DNA of 6,991 bases from the NCBI GenBank assembly GCA_024280785.1, contig JAJRPK010000295.1, forward strand, positions 1 through 6,991, in the 5' to 3' direction. The notes under the pieces are model-generated. The model did not search any database. It saw only the letters and a list, made by a program, of their open reading frames with translations, and was not told the DNA's origin. Shown piece by piece: positions 1 through 5,838 of this stretch. Made by a program: the position numbers and the translations under genes. The stretch comes from Gammaproteobacteria bacterium (GTDB lineage: Bacteria; Pseudomonadota; Gammaproteobacteria; Pseudomonadales; UBA7434). Position 1 is the stretch's first letter. Each line of letters starts with the position of its first letter.

Positions 1-776
1 GCATACGGTTTAGCTAATTCCCAATTAATGTCGGCGACCCGATACGAGCTTAAACCGCCCGTAAACGCAGATTCTTTTCCTAAGCGTTCGTATTCGCTTA
101 CGTAAAAGTCCATATCTGCTTCGCTCATCCAATCCCAAGGCAAGGGATTTTCGGGTTCAGCCAGCACATCGAGATATTTTGTTCCTTCGGCAGGAAAGTT
201 AGTCCAATCTAAAAGGTTTCCTTTAGCGCTTAGCGCCCAAAATAGTCGGGTTAAAAAGAGCTTGCTGTCGTTGCTGAGCTCTTTGTCGGCGGGGCCAAGT
301 GTTTGAAAATAATGGAGGTGAATAAAATGGTCTTTAGCAATGTTGGCGTACATCTCACTAGGTTTTATTTCGACATCACCGAGCTCGTAGCCAAAAGGAA
401 CACTCACACCTACAACGGCTCTAACCCGTTCGGGATGGCGAGCGGCTAAGCCCCAGACTAAGTTGGCGCCAAAATCGTGACCGACAAAAATGGCCTTATC
501 TTGTCCAAAGTAATCTAACACTGCCAGCATGTCGCTGATTTGAATGTCCATATTGTACTGGGAAAATTCGGCAGGTCTGTCACTTTGTCCATAACCGCGC
601 ATATCCAGAGCAATGGCTCGATACCCGGCATCGGCAACGACTTGCATTTGTTTGCGCCAACTGTACCAAAGGCCTGGAAAACCATGGCAAAAAATCACCA
701 GAGGGCCTTCGCCTTGAACGACAGCATGGAGTTTAATTTCCCCGGTTGAAATCATTTTATGTTCTAGTTTGGGCAT
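1..776 (-). CDS. Epoxide hydrolase-like alpha/beta hydrolase (C-terminus beyond window)
   Basis: Cytoplasmic alpha/beta-fold hydrolase, expected to open epoxides by adding water; no signal peptide is visible. I translated 258 residues from ATG at 774-776 and the frame stays open to base 1, so the C-terminal part with the catalytic His is missing. Motifs in order: oxyanion HGFP at 31-34, DMRGYGQSDRP around 58-68, and nucleophile elbow GHDFGA at 99-104, making Asp101 the nucleophile (hydrolases of the esterase type have Ser here). A cap-domain segment ending in YFQ lies at 156-158, and the second cap tyrosine is Tyr245 in a GGLSSYR stretch. The first cap tyrosine seems to be replaced by His153. 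Haloalkane dehalogenases share the Asp elbow, but HGFP and the YFQ and SYR cap segments favour epoxide hydrolase. Transcribed divergently from the dehydrogenase pair; the substrate cannot be told. Confidence 0.88.
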   Translation of the reverse strand, partial: MPKLEHKMISTGEIKLHAVVQGEGPLVIFCHGFPGLWYSWRKQMQVVADAGYRAIALDMRGYGQSDRPAEFSQYNMDIQISDMLAVLDYFGQDKAIFVGHDFGANLVWGLAARHPERVRAVVGVSVPFGYELGDVEIKPSEMYANIAKDHFIHLHYFQTLGPADKELSNDSKLFLTRLFWALSAKGNLLDWTNFPAEGTKYLDVLAEPENPLPWDWMSEADMDFYVSEYERLGKESAFTGGLSSYRVADINWELAKPY

Positions 777-805
777 ATCGGAAGCTCGATTAGTCTTGAT
801 AATTT

Positions 806-833
806 GTTATATGTTTGGCAGCTTGGTAGCCAA
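806..833 (-). promoter_or_regulatory. Sigma-70-type promoter for the epoxide hydrolase gene
   Basis: Read on the minus strand, TTGGCT (828-833) is followed after 16 bases by TATAAC (806-811), matching 4/6 and 5/6 of the consensus. Transcription would start near 799, giving a leader of about 25 bases before the ATG at 776. The ribosome binding site is weak. Assignment is by eye. Confidence 0.5.
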
Positions 834-1237
834 CGGTCATAACTTTTGTTAGTTCAGGTGAATAAAAAGATTATTGCCCGATGTTAAGAAGGCTTGGAAT
901 CTTTACGAGTAGAGACATTTCTTGATAACGTCCAGCTAAAAGTAGTCATATAAGATTAAGTAAAAATATTACTACTTAAATCGTCTTTTTATAATGAAAT
1001 TTTATTGAGTTTAATGTGACGGTGTCTGGCCAGGTATGTTTCTGCATAGCTAGCGACTAATTGAATCAGACACGTTGGCGTATAGGGTCAGCTTACTAAT
1101 AAATGATTGATTCAGCGACTGGCCTTGAGGAGAGTAGGGTCGATAATTACCCCTTCATTTGCTGGCTTCATCCGTTTTTGCATTGGGCTGCTTTTTTGAT
1201 GGTTGGATGAGAAGCAATTAACACCTGGGATAACCGT
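834..1237. other. Long divergent intergenic region with two inverted repeats
   Basis: I see no coding sequence in this stretch between the hydrolase promoter and the first dehydrogenase gene. It holds an AT-rich inverted repeat, TTAAGTA at 956-962 and TACTTAA at 973-979, followed by a T-run and a perfect TATAAT at 990-995 that has no convincing -35 partner. A second inverted repeat is GTGTCTG at 1022-1028 with CAGACAC at 1067-1073, the first arm overlapping the palindrome CTGGCCAG at 1026-1033. The dehydrogenase operon's promoter and any operator should lie here, but I could not assign a start site. The region is long for two ordinary divergent promoters. Confidence 0.4.
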
Positions 1238-2425
1238 ATGGATTTTCATTTAACGTCTAAGCAACAAAAACTACGCGAAGAATTTCGCGCATACTTTGAC
1301 AAACTATTGACCCCTGAATTGGTCGAGGAGCTGAGTAAAACACCTGGTGAAGGTGGTGGGCCACTGTACAGTAGAGCTATGGAGCAGATGGGCACTGACG
1401 GTTATATCGCCTTGAGCTGGCCGAAGGAGTATGGTGGCCGTGAACTGTCGGCATTAGAACAGTACATGTTTATTGAAGAAGTCATGCGGGCGGGTTTTCC
1501 GTTTCCGTTTCTTACCACTGAGTCCGTTGGCCCAGTGCTTCGAGATAACGCCAGTGAGCGGATAAAAAAAGAAGTAGTGCCAAAAATTGTTGCCGGAACT
1601 TGCAATATAGCCATCGGTTATTCGGAGCCAAACGCGGGTACAGATTTGGCAGCGTTAACCACTAAGGCTGAACGCGATGGCGACGAATGGGTTATTAACG
1701 GTCAAAAAATGTGGACCAGCCTTGCCCATGTGGCCGATTATGTATGGCTGGCGGTACGGACAGACCCGGATGCTCGTAAACATAAGGGGATCTCTATGTT
1801 TTTAGTGCCGACGACTGCTGAAGGTTTTAGTTGTACAAAAGTAGATACTTTGGGCGACGTTCGTGTAAATGCGACCTACTACGATAATGTACGCGTGCCG
1901 GCGGATGCATTAGTTGGCGAGGTGAATAAAGGCTGGAAGCTGATTACCGGGCAGCTCAATCGTGAACGTCTCGCGTTGGCGAATGTTGGATTCTTTAGTG
2001 CTAAATATAATGATCTAGTTAAATGGACACAAGAGGCTATGTTAACCGACGGCCGCAAGGTTATCGACCAACCTTGGGTGCGGACTCATTTGGCTCGTAT
2101 TCGAGTGGGGTTAGAAGCATTGCGCTTAACTTGTTATCGCATGGCCTGGCAGCTGGATAGTAATGAACTCAATATGGCTGACGCATCGGCAGTTAAGGTA
2201 TACGGTACGGAATTATTTGTCGATATCTACCGCATGGCAGGTGAAATTATTGGTCAACACTCGGTAATTCGTCGAGAGTCAGAGGATGCCAATATTGGCG
2301 GAGTTATTGAACAGTTATATCGCACGGCGTCGATCATAATTTTTGGCGGCGGAGCCAATGAAGTACAGCGAGATATTATTGCCGCAGCCGGTTTATGGAT
2401 GCCGATTGGAAAACGAATGGGTTAG
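1238..2425 (+). CDS. Acyl-CoA dehydrogenase, catalytic-type subunit (FadE29/ChsE2-like)
   Basis: A 395-residue flavoprotein dehydrogenase putting an alpha,beta double bond into an acyl-CoA. The N-terminus (MDFHLTSKQQ), WPKEYGG at 61-67, GYSEPNAGTDL at 127-137, and the C-terminal FGGGANEVQRDI around 369-380 closely recall, from memory, mycobacterial FadE29, one half of the FadE28-FadE29 steroid side-chain dehydrogenase. The usual catalytic Glu near the C-terminus is Gly371 here. A Glu at the isovaleryl-CoA dehydrogenase position is present instead: Glu243 in NRERLALA. The RKQFG-type FAD motif of ordinary family members is missing, so a complete FAD site would need the partner encoded 41 bases downstream. 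Only a weak SD-like TGGGA precedes the ATG, but the start fits the family N-terminus exactly. A steroid or other bulky acyl-CoA substrate is inference. Confidence 0.9.
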   Translation: MDFHLTSKQQKLREEFRAYFDKLLTPELVEELSKTPGEGGGPLYSRAMEQMGTDGYIALSWPKEYGGRELSALEQYMFIEEVMRAGFPFPFLTTESVGPVLRDNASERIKKEVVPKIVAGTCNIAIGYSEPNAGTDLAALTTKAERDGDEWVINGQKMWTSLAHVADYVWLAVRTDPDARKHKGISMFLVPTTAEGFSCTKVDTLGDVRVNATYYDNVRVPADALVGEVNKGWKLITGQLNRERLALANVGFFSAKYNDLVKWTQEAMLTDGRKVIDQPWVRTHLARIRVGLEALRLTCYRMAWQLDSNELNMADASAVKVYGTELFVDIYRMAGEIIGQHSVIRRESEDANIGGVIEQLYRTASIIIFGGGANEVQRDIIAAAGLWMPIGKRMG

Positions 2426-2452
2426 AACGTTGTTCCCCACTAAAATATTGTT

Positions 2453-2459
2453 AGGAGAG
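2453..2459 (+). promoter_or_regulatory. Ribosome binding site fixing a GTG start
   Basis: AGGAGAG lies 7 bases before GTG at 2467. This strong site, plus the family-typical N-terminus MKFSLSENQ, supports the GTG as the true start. It is much stronger than the site before the upstream partner gene. Confidence 0.75.
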
Positions 2460-2466
2460 TTTAGGC

Positions 2467-3645
2467 GTGAAATTTTCTTTAAGTGAAAATCAAATAGAAA
2501 TACGAAATTTAGCGAACAAGGTGTTACAGGATCAAGTTACTGAAGAGCGGTTAAGAGAGTTAGACTTGTGTGATACTGCAAAACGATTTGATCGTAACTT
2601 GTGGCAGCAACTAGCCTCTGTGGGTTTGTTGGGCGTAGCCATTGATGAATGTTACGGCGGAATGGGTTTCGACTTTTTTGCTTTAAACTTAATTGTCGAA
2701 GAGGTTGGTAGAAGCGTTGCGGCCATTCCTATCGTGACTACTCTTGCAGGAGCGGCTGGTTTACTTCAGAAATACGGCAGTGAAGAACAAAAGCAACAAT
2801 GGCTACCTGCTGTTGTGACGGGAAAGTCAGTTTTGACTTTGGCGCTATCTGAGGCAATGTCAACTTCAAACTTGTTGTCGTTGGCGACTCAGGCTTCTAC
2901 AGAAGGGGAGGGTAAGGGTTATAAAGTGTCGGGGATTAAGCATTACGTTCCCTACGCAGCAGACTCAGATCGAATATTACTAAGTGCGCAGCTTGACGGA
3001 CAGGGCAGTATTTTACTGTTAATTGATCCTAAGCAAACGGGTGTAAAATTAACCCCTTTGATCTCGACGCATGCAGAACCCCAATTTATTGTCGAGATGA
3101 ATGAGGTACTGGTAGCCGAGGATTCTGTGCTTGGATCGAATATGACTCCGGCTCAGGTCGACGAAGCAATTCAATACGGAGTCAATAGCTTATTGGCGGC
3201 GTACTGTGCGGTAGGCTTAGGCGCCAGTGATGCAGCAATGCGAATGACGGCAAAGTATACCGGTGAACGCAAGCAATTCGATGTGCCTATCGCCAGCTTT
3301 CAAGCGGTTGCTCAACGAGCGGCAGATTGTTATATCGATGTAGAATGTTTGCGTTTGTGTTCTCAACAAGCGACAAGTCTGCTAAGTGATGGAGCGAAGG
3401 ATGTTGATGCTCAACGAGTCATCAACGATGCTGTTACTATGGCAAAGATTTGGGCGGGCGATACTTGCCATCGTGTTAGCTATAGTTCGCAGCAACTGCA
3501 CGGCGGAACGGGAGTCGACAAAGATTACCCGCTTTGGAGGTATTGCAAACTCATGCGGCATATTGAATTTGTTATGGGCTCCTCACAGCAACACTTAGCT
3601 GATTTAGGCGATCGAATAGCCGACTATTCCGTGGCGATGCCGTAG
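2467..3645 (+). CDS. Acyl-CoA dehydrogenase, partner subunit without catalytic Glu (FadE28/ChsE1-like)
   Basis: A 392-residue acyl-CoA dehydrogenase-family protein, starting at GTG. It keeps the FAD-binding half of the family signature: GERKQFDVPIASFQ at 266-279 (Arg268, Gln270, Phe271) and HGGTGV at 345-350 followed by DYPLWRY. By alignment with the usual family pattern, both possible catalytic Glu positions are lost: Leu242 on the helix used by isovaleryl-CoA dehydrogenase and Met370 at the medium-chain position. The middle substrate motif is also eroded (ALSEAMSTSN at 126-135, where SEPxAGSD is usual). This is what is known of the non-catalytic half of alpha2-beta2 steroid acyl-CoA dehydrogenases, which lends FAD contacts to the partner. 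The 41-base gap to the upstream gene indicates one operon and equal production. It probably has no activity alone. Confidence 0.88.
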   Translation: MKFSLSENQIEIRNLANKVLQDQVTEERLRELDLCDTAKRFDRNLWQQLASVGLLGVAIDECYGGMGFDFFALNLIVEEVGRSVAAIPIVTTLAGAAGLLQKYGSEEQKQQWLPAVVTGKSVLTLALSEAMSTSNLLSLATQASTEGEGKGYKVSGIKHYVPYAADSDRILLSAQLDGQGSILLLIDPKQTGVKLTPLISTHAEPQFIVEMNEVLVAEDSVLGSNMTPAQVDEAIQYGVNSLLAAYCAVGLGASDAAMRMTAKYTGERKQFDVPIASFQAVAQRAADCYIDVECLRLCSQQATSLLSDGAKDVDAQRVINDAVTMAKIWAGDTCHRVSYSSQQLHGGTGVDKDYPLWRYCKLMRHIEFVMGSSQQHLADLGDRIADYSVAMP

Positions 3646-3705
3646 TAAAACCGTTGTTAAAAACTAATCCAGATTGTTACACGCGGCTCTGGTATTGCAG
3701 CGGCG

Positions 3706-4380
3706 CTAGTTTTTGTTGCGGGGCATAGAGTCGAGTTCCAATACAATGGGCTCTTCGCTTTCACTGTTGTATGTTTCTCCGTTGAACCAGCAACGAATCC
3801 GATGAAATAACTGTCGGATTAACTTCCAAAGTTTGGGAAGCATCCATATCGTTAGGCCAATAATTAGAACGAGTAATACCAGGAACACCATGGGATGGCT
3901 AAGCGCTAACCACAGGCCGGCCAGAACAGCTAGATCTTCAGTTATCGACGCGGCCCAATTGGTTACCGGTTCGGGGGAGCTATTAATTAATAGGCGCGTG
4001 CCGGCTTTGGTGAAATGTGATGAGGCAGCAAGGCTGCCACCAACAATAGCAGTAGCAAGCGCCATGGCGGGCTCTACTTCACCGATAGTGGACGCCGCTA
4101 GCATCGCACCGGCTGGAATGCGAATGAAGGTGTGAACACTATCCCAAATGGTATCGACCCCCGGTGTTTTATCAACGCCAAATTCCACCATGTACATTAG
4201 CCCGGCTGCCGCTATCACCAATGGGTTTTCTAGCAGGGCCAGCTCTGTGGGTAGATCGATGTTACCGGTGACGCCACCGAGACCGAGCACTAACAAAACC
4301 GCGTAGAGGTTAATGCCGCTAGCCCACGCTACACCGGCACTCAGAGCAATTATTTCAATGATAGATTGATATTGATCCAT
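3706..4380 (-). CDS. DUF4126 family membrane protein
   Basis: A 224-residue inner-membrane protein of unknown function that I recognise as DUF4126. Family-like features are ASGINLYAVLLVLGL at 20-34, a VEFGVDKTPGVDTIWDSVHTF stretch at 65-85 with several Asp, Glu and His residues next to membrane segments, and RIPAGAMLA at 87-95. Hydrophobic segments lie at about 5-35, 52-66, 88-117 and 148-182. The tail is first basic and amphipathic (about 183-198) and then acidic and soluble, so it probably faces the cytoplasm. A CAGGT ribosome site lies 8 bases before the ATG. It converges on the dehydrogenase operon with 60 bases between them and no clear terminator. It has its own promoter and no functional link to the neighbours can be shown. 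Confidence 0.82.
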   Translation of the reverse strand: MDQYQSIIEIIALSAGVAWASGINLYAVLLVLGLGGVTGNIDLPTELALLENPLVIAAAGLMYMVEFGVDKTPGVDTIWDSVHTFIRIPAGAMLAASTIGEVEPAMALATAIVGGSLAASSHFTKAGTRLLINSSPEPVTNWAASITEDLAVLAGLWLALSHPMVFLVLLVLIIGLTIWMLPKLWKLIRQLFHRIRCWFNGETYNSESEEPIVLELDSMPRNKN

Positions 4381-4438
4381 GATCTGCTACCTGATTTGTG
4401 TGCGGTGCGCCTGTTAGTGAAGTGTCACCAAGCTTTGC

Positions 4439-4472
4439 GGGTCGATGCTGAATACAGCGCGCTGGGTCGATG
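4439..4472. repeat. 9-base direct repeat around a 10-base palindrome, at the DUF4126 promoter
   Basis: GGGTCGATG occurs at 4439-4447 and 4464-4472, a step of 25 bases. Between them is the perfect palindrome CAGCGCGCTG (4455-4464), sharing one base with the second copy. The array covers the expected transcription start and early leader of the DUF4126 gene, where a repressor could block it. It could be chance; no regulator family is recognised. Confidence 0.4.
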
Positions 4473-4475
4473 TTC

Positions 4476-4503
4476 ATTATGGATAATGCGGTCACATTGG
4501 CAA
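4476..4503 (-). promoter_or_regulatory. Sigma-70-type promoter for the DUF4126 gene
   Basis: On the minus strand, TTGCCA (4498-4503, 5/6 of consensus) is followed after 16 bases by CATAAT (4476-4481, 5/6). Transcription would start near 4469 and leave a leader of about 90 bases before the ATG at 4380. This is the best promoter match I found in the window. Confidence 0.55.
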
Positions 4504-4686
4504 AGATTAAAGTGTGAGTTTGTAAAAAATACCTAAGTGTTGAGCGAGATTACTCTAGTTTGATGAGCTTGCGTAAGCTATTGAAATGTAAGATTTATCA
4601 TGCCATAGGCTAGAGCTCAAAACTTAGCCAGAGCTGCCTCCATAATTAGGCATGGTTGATTATGACTATGATGCTAAGATCTTGCC
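4504..4686. other. Non-coding stretch between divergent promoters
   Basis: No gene is seen. It contains a small perfect hairpin, AGCTT at 4566-4570 with AAGCT at 4575-4579, and an inverted GGCTA/TAGCC pair between about 4610 and 4635. Neither is followed by a T-run or matches an RNA family I recognise. A small RNA cannot be excluded by reading alone. Confidence 0.25.
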
Positions 4687-4729
4687 CAAACAGTTTGCCA
4701 TCAACACGTGAGCTATCGTTTGAGCAAAC
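4687..4729. promoter_or_regulatory. Paired palindromes, candidate operator for the zinc-ribbon gene
   Basis: Two palindromes share the same half-sites. CAAAC-A-GTTTG lies at 4687-4697 and GTTTG-AG-CAAAC at 4718-4729. Their centres are about 31.5 bases apart, close to three helical turns, so two dimers could bind the same DNA face. The second overlaps the proposed -35 box at 4720-4725. The outer halves also pair with each other (CAGTTTGC 4691-4698, GCAAACTG 4724-4731), so an RNA or cruciform role is an alternative. Confidence 0.42.
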
Positions 4730-4748
4730 TGCGAGCGAAATATGTAGT
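4720..4748 (+). promoter_or_regulatory. Possible promoter for the zinc-ribbon gene
   Basis: TTGAGC (4720-4725) and TGTAGT (4743-4748) each match 4/6 of the sigma-70 consensus, with a 17-base spacer. Transcription would start near 4755, about 20 bases before the ATG. The match is modest; its position and overlap with the palindrome support it. Confidence 0.35.
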
Positions 4749-4774
4749 TAACCTATTGGTAATTAAGGAATTAT

Positions 4775-4966
4775 ATGGGTACTGTCATCAAAGCTGAATT
4801 CGGAATGGCTGCACGCCGATCAAAAGTGAAGCGTTCGACACTTTGTGCAAATGGGCACCATAACTGGAAAATCGAAACAAAAAACCAATTTGACGTAAAA
4901 CAAGGCAAGTTGGTGACACTTCAACGATGCCAAAAGTGTGGCAAAATAAAAACATCTGCGAGTTAA
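4775..4966 (+). CDS. Small zinc-ribbon-like protein of unknown function
   Basis: A basic 63-residue protein, probably cytoplasmic, without signal peptide or membrane segment. A basic N-terminal stretch (ARRSKVKR at 13-20) is followed by Cys24 with His28-His29, then Trp31 and a charged middle, then CQKCGK at 52-57 giving Cys52 and Cys55. Cys/His plus a Cys-x2-Cys knuckle suits one bound zinc, as in zinc ribbons; the CQKCGK knuckle with a following basic residue is typical of that fold. The AAGGA ribosome site at 4765-4769, 5 bases before the ATG, and the intact motif spacing make it a real gene despite its size. Basic charge plus a zinc ribbon suggests nucleic acid or ribosome binding, which is only inference. 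It appears to be a single-gene unit; ogt begins 202 bases later with its own likely promoter. Confidence 0.75.
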   Translation: MGTVIKAEFGMAARRSKVKRSTLCANGHHNWKIETKNQFDVKQGKLVTLQRCQKCGKIKTSAS

Positions 4967-5029
4967 GAGTGTAGAAACACAGCTTTTAGAGCTATTTTAG
5001 GTAAAAATTGGTCTTCACCCATTAGCAGT

Positions 5030-5057
5030 TTGAGCTGAAGTGATTAGAGTCTATATT
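5030..5057 (+). promoter_or_regulatory. Possible ogt promoter
   Basis: TTGAGC (5030-5035, 4/6) is followed after 16 bases by TATATT (5052-5057, 5/6). The -35 lies in the octamer GTTTGAGC (5028-5035), which also occurs at 4718-4725 on the proposed promoter of the upstream gene. The leader before the ogt start would be about 105 bases. It contains a short stem, AGCCT at 5144-5148 with AGGCT at 5153-5157, just before the ribosome site. No Ada box was seen. Confidence 0.4.
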
Positions 5058-5168
5058 TAAAGCTTATGCTTGTTCTTTAACTCACCTAAGGATGATATGG
5101 CAGCAGCAGAATAGGTTGTATCATGTAGGGTAGTTGCCTAAAGAGCCTTCCAAGGCTTGGTGAGGTGA

Positions 5169-5729
5169 ATGAATGGGATTGAAGTGATGACAATACATTA
5201 CTGTTATACCGACACAGAATTTGGCAGGCTTTTACTGGCAGGTGACTTTCAGGGATTGTCGTTAATTAACTTTGTCGATGGCCCTGAGCCGGCATTACCT
5301 GAGTCTAACTGGCGTAAGGATGCAGCTTTTTTCGTCAACGCAATCGTCCAGCTCAACGAATATTTTCAAGGCAAGCGGCAGCGATTTTCTCTTCGATTAA
5401 ATCCTCGAGGGACTGATTTTCAGCGCGAGGTGCTGGCTGCTGTCGCACGGATTCCTTATGGCTCGACCGCTAGTTATAAAGATATTGCTCGAATCGTTGG
5501 CAAGGCAAAATCTGTGCGTGCGGTAGCGGCTGCTAATCGTGCTAATCCTATCCCCATCATGATTCCCTGCCATCGTGTGATCGGTAGTAATGGCAAAATC
5601 ACTGGATTTACGGGTGGTATTGAGTTGAAGCAGCGATTACTGGATCTTGAGCGCTGCGACGGGTTATTGGAAAAACTTGGCGAGCGAGACGCTGTCGATA
5701 ACATGCTATTACAGGCTGAACTGGTATGA
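5169..5729 (+). CDS. ogt: Methylated-DNA--protein-cysteine methyltransferase (O6-alkylguanine repair)
   Basis: A suicide DNA repair protein that moves the alkyl group from O6-alkylguanine or O4-alkylthymine in DNA to its own cysteine, in one irreversible step. All key parts are present in 186 residues: an N-terminal ribonuclease-H-like domain (about 8-70), then the helix-turn-helix DNA-binding region with Tyr103, Arg117 (the finger that fills the gap left by the flipped base), Asn126, and the active site PCHRV with Cys134, followed by Glu161. It has no Ada regulatory half, so it is the constitutive Ogt type. The start is uncertain: ATG at 5169 has GAGG only 3 bases before it, while ATG at 5187 gives MTIHYCYTD, closer to the usual N-terminus but with a weak ribosome site. 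The C-terminus runs about 25 residues beyond the conserved core. Confidence 0.95.
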   Translation: MNGIEVMTIHYCYTDTEFGRLLLAGDFQGLSLINFVDGPEPALPESNWRKDAAFFVNAIVQLNEYFQGKRQRFSLRLNPRGTDFQREVLAAVARIPYGSTASYKDIARIVGKAKSVRAVAAANRANPIPIMIPCHRVIGSNGKITGFTGGIELKQRLLDLERCDGLLEKLGERDAVDNMLLQAELV

Positions 5730-5754
5730 GTCTCTTGTCGCGATAGCAAAGCAG

Positions 5755-5806
5755 GAACAACCGATATAAAAAAAGCCCCTAGGGGCTTTTTTTATATCGG
5801 TTGTTC
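5755..5806. terminator. Bidirectional intrinsic terminator, 52-base perfect palindrome
   Basis: Arms at 5755-5780 and 5781-5806 are exact reverse complements with no spacer. The core AGCCCCTAGGGGCT is flanked by A7 on the left and T7 on the right, so transcripts from either strand end in a GC hairpin plus a U7 tract. It starts 25 bases after the ogt stop and ends 32 bases before the exbD stop, so it serves both converging genes. The symmetry continues about 13 bases beyond each A/T tract (for example CCGATAT with ATATCGG), more than a terminator needs. Confidence 0.93.
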
Positions 5807-5838
5807 AATAATGCTACAGCATAACAAGCGGATTAAAT

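Noticed and set aside
540..749. Plus-strand open frame of 69 codons
   Set aside because: It lies wholly inside the epoxide hydrolase, which has clear catalytic motifs on the minus strand, and its translation shows no recognisable domain.
990..995. Perfect TATAAT as promoter for the dehydrogenase operon
   Set aside because: No -35 match is present at 16-18 bases upstream, and it would leave a leader of over 230 bases.
1402..1614. Minus-strand open frame of 70 codons
   Set aside because: It is antisense to the first acyl-CoA dehydrogenase and has no motif or ribosome site.
3386..3598. Plus-strand open frame of 70 codons
   Set aside because: It is an out-of-frame shadow inside the second dehydrogenase gene.
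3646..3714. Terminator between the dehydrogenase operon and the DUF4126 gene
   Set aside because: AAAAACTA at 3659-3666 can pair with TAGTTTTT at 3707-3714, but the loop is 40 bases, the stem is AT-rich, and one arm runs into the DUF4126 stop codon.
3833..4135. Plus-strand open frame of 100 codons
   Set aside because: It is antisense to the DUF4126 gene, whose minus-strand product shows family motifs and membrane segments.
4775..4966. Zinc-ribbon protein as ribosomal protein L33, L36 or similar
   Set aside because: Length, the Cys/His spacing and the sequence between the knuckles do not fit those families as I know them.
4969..4993. Terminator after the zinc-ribbon gene
   Set aside because: Two 4-base stems (GTGT/ACAC and AGCT/AGCT) are too short and lack a proper T-run, so I did not call a terminator.
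5474..5749. Minus-strand open frame of 91 codons
   Set aside because: It is antisense to ogt across the active-site region, and Ser/Pro/Arg-rich translation is typical of a shadow frame.
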